DNA of 64,000 nt. It comes from Lachnospiraceae bacterium. GTDB lineage: Bacteria > Bacillota > Clostridia > Lachnospirales > Lachnospiraceae. The stretch covers positions 1 through 64,000 of the forward strand of contig JAILKJ010000082.1 of NCBI GenBank assembly GCA_024693845.1, in the 5' to 3' direction. A program made the translations under genes and the position numbers. The notes under the pieces are model-generated. The model searched no databases, was not told where the DNA came from, and saw nothing but the letters and a program-made list of their open reading frames with translations. The first letter of the stretch is position 1, and every line of letters starts with the position of its first letter. Positions 51,388 through 59,237 of this stretch are shown here, piece after piece.

Positions 51388-53241
51388 ATGAAGACGGAAC
51401 GACTTGGGAATCTGGAACATTTTTTTGAATCCGGTCCCTTCAAAGGGCTGTTTATAGGGATGAAGGATCTGCCCAGCAAGGAATATCTGGCGGATCTTCT
51501 GGGAATGATCGATGAGAAGGGCGTATTGGCCCTGTACTGGAATAACCCTTACGGGGTGCATGCGATCTGCAGCGGCGAGTTCGGCTTTTCGAAGGAGCAG
51601 GAAAAGGAGCTGTCCAGGATCCGTATGGATATGCAGATTGAGCTGCTGCGTCAGTCCTCGGAGACTTTTTCGGGGATCGCAACGAAGTGGTATTACCCCT
51701 ATCCTACGGTGGAGTTTCCCGTGGCGGTCTTTTCCGACAGTCATTTTCCGGATCTGGGAGAATGTGACGATAACCGGTACAATTTCAAGGATGCGGCCCT
51801 TGAACTGTTTGATGAAAGAGAGATGACGGACCAGCTTTTAAAGACGGGGCAGTTTCCCTTCTTTGCCCATGCCTACATGCTGGTGATCGCAAAGGATGCT
51901 GCCGTGATAGAGGCGCTTCCGGAATATACCCGTTTTTCCAATGAGAGACAGGAGGAGATGCAGATCCGTACGGACCTGTATCAGGACAGGGTGGTCAAAT
52001 CCGCCTTTTCCCATCTTTCCATCCCTCATATCAACAAGCTTAAGGAAAGGGAGGCAGGTCTTGCAGCATCCATCGCAGGCTTGTCGGTAGTGGGCCAGAA
52101 TCTGAGGGTAAATCATCTTACCATGCTGGATTCTCAGGCCGGCAGGGCGGAATTTGAATTTATCGAAGGGGAGAGCCTGGAAAAGAGACTTGATCAGATG
52201 GTGGAGAGGGGCGAGAGTGAGGCGGCTGCCAAGCTGATGCTGGCCTTTGTGGACAAGATCAGGAACCTGCCCCAGCTTCAGCCTTTTGAGAGCGGCTATG
52301 AGTTCCGCCGCTGGTTCGGCGATATTTCAAATGCAATGATCTGCAGAAGAGACGCAGCCGAGGAAGATCTGCCTGTCTTATCCCTTCCGGTGACCGATAT
52401 CGATATGATCCCCCAGAACATCCTTCTGACGGGAGATGAAGCGGTGCTCATCGATTATGAATGGTGTTTTGATTTCCCCATTCCCGTGGATTACTGCATT
52501 TTCCGCTTCCTGTATTATTTCCTGGAAGGCAAGTACAGGCAGCATTACAAGCTGGAGGCCTTTGAAGATCTGTATGAAAAGGCGGGCTTTACCGAGGCCA
52601 CCCGCCAGAATTTCCTGATGATGGAGACCCATTTCCAGGAATACGTTCAGCAGGCGGCGGCGATCCTGCGGAATGAATACGATATGTATGGCAAACCCCT
52701 GGTGCGCAGATGGCAGCTGCAGTCGGTGCTGCTCAATGCCAAGGGACATGAGATCACCGTTGTCTATCCGTCCCAGCATGAGGAGATCATTTCCTCCGTT
52801 CCCCTGGATCGGGGTGAAAGCAGTGGCGGACGTCAGGAGGTATACCATTACAAGATCCCCATTACCGAAAACGGTGAAATGATCCTGATCCTGCCCAATG
52901 TACGGCTTCTCCGCATCGGTATCCTTTCCGTTATGGGTGGAAGGAGCAAGGAGCAGGAATTCCTCTCCAACGGCGATCTTCTGGCAGGCTGTGTCTACAG
53001 CTTTGAGAACGTACAGCCCAAGCTGTCCATAGATACTTCGGTATCTTCTGCTTCCTACCTGATGCTGAGTCTTGAGGAGATCCCGGCATCTGCGGATGCC
53101 TTCGGAGAGATCAAGGGCTCCATTGAGGAATACAGGTTCCTGGCGGAGAACAGGGACAAACAGCTGGAAGCACTCAAGAATTCCACCAGCTGGAAGCTGA
53201 CCAAGCCCCTTCGGTCATTGCGAAAGGACGGCCAAAGCTAA
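51388..53241 (+). CDS. Methyltransferase-remnant / small-molecule kinase-like protein
   Basis: The 617-residue protein starts at ATG 51388 with GGGAGG seven bases upstream. The first 190 residues resemble the late part of SAM methyltransferases (MIDEKGVLALYWNNPYG, YYPYPTVEFPVAVFSD), but the SAM-binding glycine motif at the front is missing. Residues about 200-450 look like an aminoglycoside-phosphotransferase/choline-kinase fold: EFIEGESLEKRLD, then PQNILLTGDEAVLIDYEW with the Asn and metal Asp of such kinases. The C-terminus ends with a coiled-coil-like stretch and SWKLTKPLRSLRK, a motif shared with the next protein. Related proteins in capsule loci are often annotated as methyltransferase-kinases that modify the polymer end. 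Here the methyl transfer is doubtful. Confidence 0.7.
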   Translation: MKTERLGNLEHFFESGPFKGLFIGMKDLPSKEYLADLLGMIDEKGVLALYWNNPYGVHAICSGEFGFSKEQEKELSRIRMDMQIELLRQSSETFSGIATKWYYPYPTVEFPVAVFSDSHFPDLGECDDNRYNFKDAALELFDEREMTDQLLKTGQFPFFAHAYMLVIAKDAAVIEALPEYTRFSNERQEEMQIRTDLYQDRVVKSAFSHLSIPHINKLKEREAGLAASIAGLSVVGQNLRVNHLTMLDSQAGRAEFEFIEGESLEKRLDQMVERGESEAAAKLMLAFVDKIRNLPQLQPFESGYEFRRWFGDISNAMICRRDAAEEDLPVLSLPVTDIDMIPQNILLTGDEAVLIDYEWCFDFPIPVDYCIFRFLYYFLEGKYRQHYKLEAFEDLYEKAGFTEATRQNFLMMETHFQEYVQQAAAILRNEYDMYGKPLVRRWQLQSVLLNAKGHEITVVYPSQHEEIISSVPLDRGESSGGRQEVYHYKIPITENGEMILILPNVRLLRIGILSVMGGRSKEQEFLSNGDLLAGCVYSFENVQPKLSIDTSVSSASYLMLSLEEIPASADAFGEIKGSIEEYRFLAENRDKQLEALKNSTSWKLTKPLRSLRKDGQS

Positions 53242-53267
53242 GAGAGCCGATACGAAAGTGATACAGT

Positions 53268-55265
53268 ATGAATCAGCAAAACGAAGATAATCTGGAACAA
53301 TATTATAAAGACCTCTACGAGAGAGAAAAAGCCAAGAACGAAACTCTGGTCTACCGTCTTTCCGATGCCCAGAGGCAGATCGAGGATCTGACCCGGAAGC
53401 TGGACAAGATCAAGGGCTCCATCTTCTGGAAGCTGGCCAAGCCCTTCAGGGTGGTGATCAATTTTTTCCTGGCTTCCAAGGCACGGATCCTGGCCCATGG
53501 CAATCCGAAGGGCATTGCCCATAAGGTGCTGAACAAATATCGGCAGAAGCGATCCATCAAGATCCACGGAAAGAGCAGTTTTCCCACTCCGGCGGAGCGT
53601 AAGGCCCAGGAGGAGACCGTTTTTGATAAAAAGATCACCTTCAGTATTCTGGTGCCCCTATACAATACGCCCCAGGATTTTCTTACGGATATGATCGATT
53701 CCGTTACCACGCAGACCTACGGGGGATGGCAGCTTTGTCTGGCAGACGGATCGGATGAGGAGCATTCCTATGTGGGTGAGTACTGCAGGAAGCGGGCGAC
53801 TCAGGATGAGAGGATCTGCTATCGCAAATTGGAATCGAATGAGGGCATCAGCGGGAATACTAACCGGTGCCTGACCATGGCGAAGGGTGAGTATATCGCA
53901 CTTTTCGATCATGACGATATCCTTCATCCCAGTGTTTTATATGAGTATATGAAGGCGATCTGCGAGAAGGATGCGGACTATCTGTATTGCGATGAGGCCA
54001 CCTTTAAGGGTAACAACATCGATCACATGATCACCATGCATTTCAAGCCGGATTTTGCACCGGATAATCTTCGCGCCAACAACTATATCTGTCACTTCAG
54101 TGCCTTTAAAAAGGAACTTTTGGAGGGAGAGGAGCTGTTCCGCAGTCAGTTTGACGGCAGTCAGGATCACGACATGATCCTGCGTCTGACGGACAAGGCA
54201 CAGCATATCGTGCATGTACCCAAGATGCTCTATTATTGGCGTTCCCATAAAAACTCCGTGGCTTCAGGCATCGAAGCCAAGACTTACGCGGTGGATGCGG
54301 CAAAGGGAGCCATTGCCGATCATCTCCGCCGCCACGGCTATGAGAATTTCGAGATCGAAAGCACCCGGGCCTTTGCCACGATCTTCAGGATCCGGTATGC
54401 CTTAACGACGCGGCCGAAGGTCAGCATCCTGATCCCCAACAAGGATCATGTTGAGGACCTGTCCCGATGCGTGGAATCCATCATCAATCTGTCCACCTAC
54501 GACAATTATGAGATCCTGATCATCGAGAATAACTCGGAAACCTCTGAGATCCGGGATTATTATGAGAAGATCTCGGAACATCCGGCGGTGAAGGTGGTTA
54601 CCTATGAGGGCGTCTTCAATTACTCCAAGATCAACAACTTCGGTGAAAAGCAGGCCAACGGAGAGTATCTTCTGCTTTTGAACAACGATACCCAGATCAT
54701 TACACCCAACTGGATCGAGGAAATGCTCATGTACGCCACCAGGGAAGACGTGGGTGTGGTGGGTGCCAAACTCTACTATGAAGATAAGACCATCCAGCAT
54801 GCCGGCATCGTTATCGGTCTCGGTGCCCACAGGACTGCGGGACATACCCATTACGGTGTGCCGGAAGCCAACGTGGGCTATATGGGCAAGCTCTGTTATG
54901 CTCAGGATGTTACGGCGGTCACCGGAGCCTGCATGATGGTCAAACGAAGCCTTTACGAGGCACTGGGAGGCCTGGACGAGGACTTTTCCGTAGCCCTCAA
55001 CGATGTGGACTTCTGCCTCAAGACCCGCCAAAAAGGGTATCTGAACATTTTTACCCCTTTTGCGGAGTTGTATCATTATGAATCCAGGTCCAGAGGCGGA
55101 GACAAGCAGGATGCCAATGCGATCCGTTACAATCAGGAGTCGGATCGTTTCCGTATGAAGTGGGAAAAGGAGCTTGCGGCGGGAGATCCCTACTACAACC
55201 CTAACTTTTCCCTGGATCATTCCGATTTTACGGTGAAATGGAAAAAAGACAAAGGAGCCGTGTAA
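53268..55265 (+). CDS. Tandem GT2 glycosyltransferase (rhamnosyltransferase-like)
   Basis: The 665-residue cytoplasmic or membrane-associated protein has an N-terminal coiled coil (about 1-48), then SIFWKLAKPFR (51-61), close to the C-terminal motif of the preceding protein. Two GT-A domains follow. The first (about 125-350) has FSILVPLYNTPQDFL and DHDD (Asp214-Asp217). The second (about 385-620) has VSILIPNKDHVEDL and NNDT (Asn472-Thr475), with ALNDVDFCLKTRQKGY. This double layout is seen in rhamnosyltransferases of wall rhamnans. dTDP-rhamnose genes in the locus make rhamnose a likely donor, but this is inferred. It starts 26 bases after the previous gene. Confidence 0.88.
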   Translation: MNQQNEDNLEQYYKDLYEREKAKNETLVYRLSDAQRQIEDLTRKLDKIKGSIFWKLAKPFRVVINFFLASKARILAHGNPKGIAHKVLNKYRQKRSIKIHGKSSFPTPAERKAQEETVFDKKITFSILVPLYNTPQDFLTDMIDSVTTQTYGGWQLCLADGSDEEHSYVGEYCRKRATQDERICYRKLESNEGISGNTNRCLTMAKGEYIALFDHDDILHPSVLYEYMKAICEKDADYLYCDEATFKGNNIDHMITMHFKPDFAPDNLRANNYICHFSAFKKELLEGEELFRSQFDGSQDHDMILRLTDKAQHIVHVPKMLYYWRSHKNSVASGIEAKTYAVDAAKGAIADHLRRHGYENFEIESTRAFATIFRIRYALTTRPKVSILIPNKDHVEDLSRCVESIINLSTYDNYEILIIENNSETSEIRDYYEKISEHPAVKVVTYEGVFNYSKINNFGEKQANGEYLLLLNNDTQIITPNWIEEMLMYATREDVGVVGAKLYYEDKTIQHAGIVIGLGAHRTAGHTHYGVPEANVGYMGKLCYAQDVTAVTGACMMVKRSLYEALGGLDEDFSVALNDVDFCLKTRQKGYLNIFTPFAELYHYESRSRGGDKQDANAIRYNQESDRFRMKWEKELAAGDPYYNPNFSLDHSDFTVKWKKDKGAV

Positions 55266-55272
55266 GAACAAG

Positions 55273-55746
55273 ATGAAGAAACTGATAGAGCAGATCCTGA
55301 AATTCGGTGTGGTAGGTGTCGTTTGCTTCGGCATCGATTTTGTGATCACCCTTGCCGTTGCCGCGCTGCTGCGGGGAGCCGGCATGGAGACCAAGCCCGC
55401 CGCACTGATCGGGGCCTTTTGGGGATTTACCATCTCCGTTATCGTCAATTACATCCTCTCCATGAAATTCGTGTTTGTACGTCGGGAGGATATGGACAGG
55501 AAGCGGGAGTTTGTGATCTTCGTGATCCTGAGCCTCATCGGACTGGGTCTTAATGAGCTGATCATCAAGCTGGCCATCGATGTGGCCTATGAGGGAGTGG
55601 CCTGGATCCGCGATAACCTGTCTGCGGGGCTGGTTACGGCAGGCGCCAAAATAGTTGCGACAGGCATTGTGATGGTTTATAATTTCATTACGAGAAAGAT
55701 ATTCCTGGAGGAGAAAAATACAGCCACGGAGGATAGTCATGAGTGA
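55273..55746 (+). CDS. GtrA-family small membrane protein
   Basis: The 157-residue protein has four membrane helices and the GtrA family look: KFGVVGVVCFGIDFVITLAV at the N-terminus, NYILSMKFVFVRR in the middle, and FITRKIFLEE at the end. GtrA proteins are thought to flip polyprenyl-phosphate sugars across the membrane for extracytoplasmic transferases. The start lies seven bases after the previous stop, and its end overlaps the DPM1-like gene by eight bases. Here it would feed the GT-C enzymes at 40923 and 47421. Confidence 0.88.
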   Translation: MKKLIEQILKFGVVGVVCFGIDFVITLAVAALLRGAGMETKPAALIGAFWGFTISVIVNYILSMKFVFVRREDMDRKREFVIFVILSLIGLGLNELIIKLAIDVAYEGVAWIRDNLSAGLVTAGAKIVATGIVMVYNFITRKIFLEEKNTATEDSHE

Positions 55747-56536
55747 GAAGATGATGCTTTTTATCCCGGCATATAACTGCGAAAAGCAGATCGTCAGGGT
55801 TCTTGCCCAGTTGGATGAAGAGGTGAGTTCCCTGTTTGAGGAGATCCTGGTAGTCAACAATCGCAGTACGGATAATACAGAGGGCGCCGTTCTTTCCTAT
55901 CTGGGGGAGTATCCCAACGATAAGGTAAGACTGGTGAGAAATGACGAAAACTATGGTCTGGGCGGCTCTCAGAAGATGGCCTTCCACTATGCCGTGGATC
56001 ACGGATATGACTATGTCTGCATGCTGCATGGCGATGATCAGGGTAATATCCATGATTTCCTGCCCATGTTCCGGAAGGGGATCTACAAAAAGCATGACTG
56101 TGTGCTGGGAGCCAGATTCATGAGAGGCTCAAGGCTGGAAGGGTATTCCGCATTCAGGACCTTCGGTAATATCGTATATGACTTCATTTTTGCCTTTGTG
56201 ACCCATCGCAGGATCTTTGATCTGGGAAGCGGGCTGAACCTGTATTCCACCAGGATGCTCAGGGACGGCTTTTTTGACAAATTCCCGGACAATCTGATGT
56301 TCAACTATCTGATGATCCTGGCGGCGCATTACTATGATCATGACATCATCTTCTATCCGGTCTCCTGGAGGGAGGATGACCAGGTTTCCAATGTTAAGAT
56401 GGTTTCCCAGGCTACCGCTGTGTTGAAGATGGCGTTTGAATATATGATGGATCACGAAAAGATCCGTCAGGAATACAGGGATGTGGTAAGAAGCGCATAT
56501 ACCTGTCAGAACGTGGAAGAAAAAAGGATCGTATAA
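55739..56536 (+). CDS. GT2 polyprenyl-phosphate glycosyltransferase (DPM1/GtrB-like)
   Basis: The 265-residue protein resembles enzymes that load a sugar from a nucleotide donor onto polyprenyl phosphate. It starts KMMLFIPAYNCEKQIVRVL, has ILVVNNRSTDNTEG, NYGLGGSQKMAFHYAV and the DxD-region LHGDDQGN (Asp99, Asp100), then GARFMRGS and FDLGSGLNLYS. It lacks the C-terminal membrane helices of many GtrB proteins and is closer to soluble DPM1. The eight-base overlap with the GtrA gene and the following LPG-synthase-like gene suggest a three-gene functional unit. Confidence 0.88.
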   Translation: MSEKMMLFIPAYNCEKQIVRVLAQLDEEVSSLFEEILVVNNRSTDNTEGAVLSYLGEYPNDKVRLVRNDENYGLGGSQKMAFHYAVDHGYDYVCMLHGDDQGNIHDFLPMFRKGIYKKHDCVLGARFMRGSRLEGYSAFRTFGNIVYDFIFAFVTHRRIFDLGSGLNLYSTRMLRDGFFDKFPDNLMFNYLMILAAHYYDHDIIFYPVSWREDDQVSNVKMVSQATAVLKMAFEYMMDHEKIRQEYRDVVRSAYTCQNVEEKRIV

Positions 56537-56537
56537 C

Positions 56538-57311
56538 ATGGAAAAAGTGTTGTTGATCATTCTCGGCTTTTTGGGAGTGCATCTGTTTAAAATGATCCGC
56601 CTGTACCTGGTGCTGATGGAGCACAAGATCTCCTTTTGGAAGTTTGTGTTGCTGTACCTTCGCACCACCTGGGTGAATCTGGTGATCCCCTTTAAGCTGG
56701 GAGAGCTATACAGAATAGAAGAGGTGGCCAGACTTACCGGGATCTGGCAGGTGGGGGTTCTTTCCGTTGTGGTGGACCGCTTTTTTGACATCCTGGCGCT
56801 GTTTATCTGGCTTCTGCCTCTGGATCTTCTGGTGGGCGGATCGCCCTCCTATTGCCTTCCGATCTTCGGGATCCTGATCCTTTTGGGCATCCTTCTGTAT
56901 CTATCGATCCCCGGAAGCTTTGGCTATCTGAATCGTTTCTTGATCAAAAAGAAGTCGTCAAACCGGTCGATGGCGGCACTTCGCGGCCTCGGCCTTGTGA
57001 AGGGCTGGTATGATTTTGCTGCAAGACTGGTGAGAGGAAGGGCTTTTCTGATCACCTTTTTCTCGGCGTTGGGCTGGGGCTTTGAGATCCTTACCCTGAC
57101 CAATCTGGCTTCCTACTTCGGTCTGCCCTATTCCTTCCGGGATTTCGGGGCATATATCGATTCCCTGTTTCTGGCCAGAGGCAGGATGGATGTGGAGAGC
57201 AGATATATCACCCTTTCCATCGTAGTAATGGCCGCAGCCACCATAGCGGGCTATCTCATCACCATTCCCAGGCGGCTGGAAGAGGCCAAAAGAACTGCGC
57301 AAAAACGATAA
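56538..57311 (+). CDS. Lysylphosphatidylglycerol synthase TM-domain-like membrane protein
   Basis: The 257-residue polytopic protein resembles the membrane domain of LPG synthases and the AglD/UPF0104 family. Features are LYLRTTWVNLVIPFKLGELYRIEEVARL, with the conserved acidic G-E-x-x-R, and VVVDRFFDILALF, followed by several hydrophobic spans (about seven in all). Members often accompany DPM1-like transferases and are proposed flippases for lipid-linked sugars. It follows the DPM1-like gene by one base. A role as an alternative or additional lipid carrier flippase is inferred from the neighbours. Confidence 0.8.
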   Translation: MEKVLLIILGFLGVHLFKMIRLYLVLMEHKISFWKFVLLYLRTTWVNLVIPFKLGELYRIEEVARLTGIWQVGVLSVVVDRFFDILALFIWLLPLDLLVGGSPSYCLPIFGILILLGILLYLSIPGSFGYLNRFLIKKKSSNRSMAALRGLGLVKGWYDFAARLVRGRAFLITFFSALGWGFEILTLTNLASYFGLPYSFRDFGAYIDSLFLARGRMDVESRYITLSIVVMAAATIAGYLITIPRRLEEAKRTAQKR

Positions 57312-57335
57312 AACAGGACAACAGTGAGGTGTCTG

Positions 57336-58799
57336 ATGAAAAATGTAACAGTGATCTATGATGACAGAACCATGCCGGGGCGAAAGGTCCGTTCCATCAC
57401 GGGAGACAAAAGCTTCGGAGAGACGATCCTGAAGAGAGTGCCTCTGACGGAGCGGATCCGAAGCGTTGCCATGAATTGCAAGAACACGCGTGATTTCATA
57501 GTTCTTTCCGGATCGGACGATTTTGAGAAGTTAAATAAAGAATTAATAAATAAAAAAACATCCGAGAATACAGGGTTCCTGTACATGTATTCCAACTATG
57601 CGATCCGAAATGAGGAGGAGTTCAAAACTCTGATCCAAAAGACTCTCTATGTGGAGGATCCTTATGTGGCTCTTTGCTCCGGCAGGAGCGCGGCGTATCT
57701 TATTCCGGATAAGAAGAGTCTTATGGCCGCCGAAGAGGAACTGACGGATCGAAGTCTCAAGGCGGATGAGATCGATCAGGATTCCTTTACGGACCTGTCG
57801 GACATGAATGCCTTTCTGTCCTACATCACCGGCGGATTCGACGCCAGGTTCTTTAACGCCTTGGAGGGCGATGCCTACACGGTTACGAAGAAATCTAATA
57901 AAGTAGAGAAAATTAAATCCGAATATAAGTTTTATGAAATGCTTCCCGACGATATGAAGAAGTGGTTTGTGATGCCTTATGACTATCGTGAGGAAGCCGG
58001 TGGAGCTTCCTATACCATGGAGAGGATCCATACCACGGACATCGCCATCCGTTTTGTCCATGGCGCCGTGAGCAAGGAAGAACTGGGGGATATTCTGGAA
58101 AAGCTTTTCTACTTTATTAGAACAAGAGAAAGCGTGACAAAGAGCCCTGCCGAGGTGGAAGAGAACGCAAAGCAGCTTTACATCACCAAGGTCAGGGAGC
58201 GGATGGAAGAGCTTAAGAAGAGTGAACAGTACAAAAGATTTGATGATATGATCGCCATGGGGACCTCCTATGAGAGTATTGATGCTCTTGTGACTGCCTA
58301 TGAGGATCTTTACGGGCGTCTTCGCAGGAAAGCTGCAGCCTCTGATAAGAATATGAACACAAGACTCGTAATCGGCCACGGAGATCTGTGTTTTTCCAAT
58401 ATCCTTTACAGCAGACAGGCGGGTCTTTTGAAGCTGATCGATCCTAAAGGAGCTCTGGAAGAGGAAGGCATGTATTCGGATGCCTACTATGATATCGCCA
58501 AGCTTTCCCATTCGGTCTGCGGCGGATACGACTTCTTTAACAGCGGATTGTATCAGGTGAGCCTGGACCGGGATCTGAAGTGGAAGCTGTCCCTGGATGC
58601 AGACCTTTCAGGTTATCGAGAGGTCTTCAGGGAATATCTTCGGAAGGAAGGGTATGATTACGCCTATGTGCGCATCTGTGAAGCCGGGCTTTTTTTATCC
58701 ATGCTTCCTTATCATATGGATCAGCCGGGCAAGGTCTTCGGATTCCTGCTTAATGCCATCGGGATCCTGGAAGAGATCAAGAGGGAGGAAAACTTGTAA
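57336..58799 (+). CDS. Aminoglycoside-phosphotransferase/choline-kinase-like protein
   Basis: The 487-residue protein starts at ATG 57336, preceded by a GAGGTG-type site (an upstream GTG in frame includes that site). The N-terminal 150 residues have no recognised motif. The middle holds a long charged region. The C-terminal part has GHGDLCFSNILY with His348, Asp350 and Asn355, followed by LKLIDPKG, the Brenner and metal motifs of small-molecule kinases. The HAD phosphatase-like gene follows immediately. In capsule loci such kinase and HAD pairs often build a phospho-substituent or nucleotide-activated group, but its substrate is unknown here. It includes locally A-rich codons (57530-57560 and 57895-57920). 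Confidence 0.78.
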   Translation: MKNVTVIYDDRTMPGRKVRSITGDKSFGETILKRVPLTERIRSVAMNCKNTRDFIVLSGSDDFEKLNKELINKKTSENTGFLYMYSNYAIRNEEEFKTLIQKTLYVEDPYVALCSGRSAAYLIPDKKSLMAAEEELTDRSLKADEIDQDSFTDLSDMNAFLSYITGGFDARFFNALEGDAYTVTKKSNKVEKIKSEYKFYEMLPDDMKKWFVMPYDYREEAGGASYTMERIHTTDIAIRFVHGAVSKEELGDILEKLFYFIRTRESVTKSPAEVEENAKQLYITKVRERMEELKKSEQYKRFDDMIAMGTSYESIDALVTAYEDLYGRLRRKAAASDKNMNTRLVIGHGDLCFSNILYSRQAGLLKLIDPKGALEEEGMYSDAYYDIAKLSHSVCGGYDFFNSGLYQVSLDRDLKWKLSLDADLSGYREVFREYLRKEGYDYAYVRICEAGLFLSMLPYHMDQPGKVFGFLLNAIGILEEIKREENL

Positions 58800-59201
58800 A
58801 TGTCTGAGTTTCAGGATTTGACGTTTTGTTTTGATATTGACGGTACCCTGTGTCCTATTAAGAAGAAGGACGAGGAGTACAAGGATCTGGTGCCTTACCC
58901 CGAAATGGTGGCCAAGATAAAAGAGTACAAGGACGGCGGCGCGCGTATCGTGCTGTTTACGTCCCGTAATATGAACAGCTACGGCGGCAATATCGGCCTG
59001 ATCAATGCCAATACCGCAAGAGTCCTGCTTGCCTGGCTGGAGAAATGGGAGATCCCTTATGATGAGATCATTTACGGGAAACCCTGGCCGGGACATAAGG
59101 GCTTCTACGTGGATGACCGTACGATCCGCCCGGATGAGTTTCTCAGGCTTTCCGTTGACGAAATGGACGCTGTCTGCAGAGCCAGCCGGTGTGATGCATA
59201 A
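58800..59201 (+). CDS. Small HAD-superfamily phosphatase-like protein
   Basis: The 133-residue protein has the HAD nucleophile motif FDIDGTL (Asp12, Asp14), VLFTSRNMNSYGG as the second motif, then YGKPWPGHKGFYVDDRTI with the late acidic motif. The cap domain is minimal, typical of the short capsular-biosynthesis HAD proteins. Its ATG abuts the stop of the kinase gene, suggesting translational coupling. It may act as a phosphatase on a sugar or activated-group intermediate. Confidence 0.82.
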   Translation: MSEFQDLTFCFDIDGTLCPIKKKDEEYKDLVPYPEMVAKIKEYKDGGARIVLFTSRNMNSYGGNIGLINANTARVLLAWLEKWEIPYDEIIYGKPWPGHKGFYVDDRTIRPDEFLRLSVDEMDAVCRASRCDA

Positions 59202-59237
59202 ATAAAGCCATGGAGGGCACAGGGCGAGGCGGATGAC

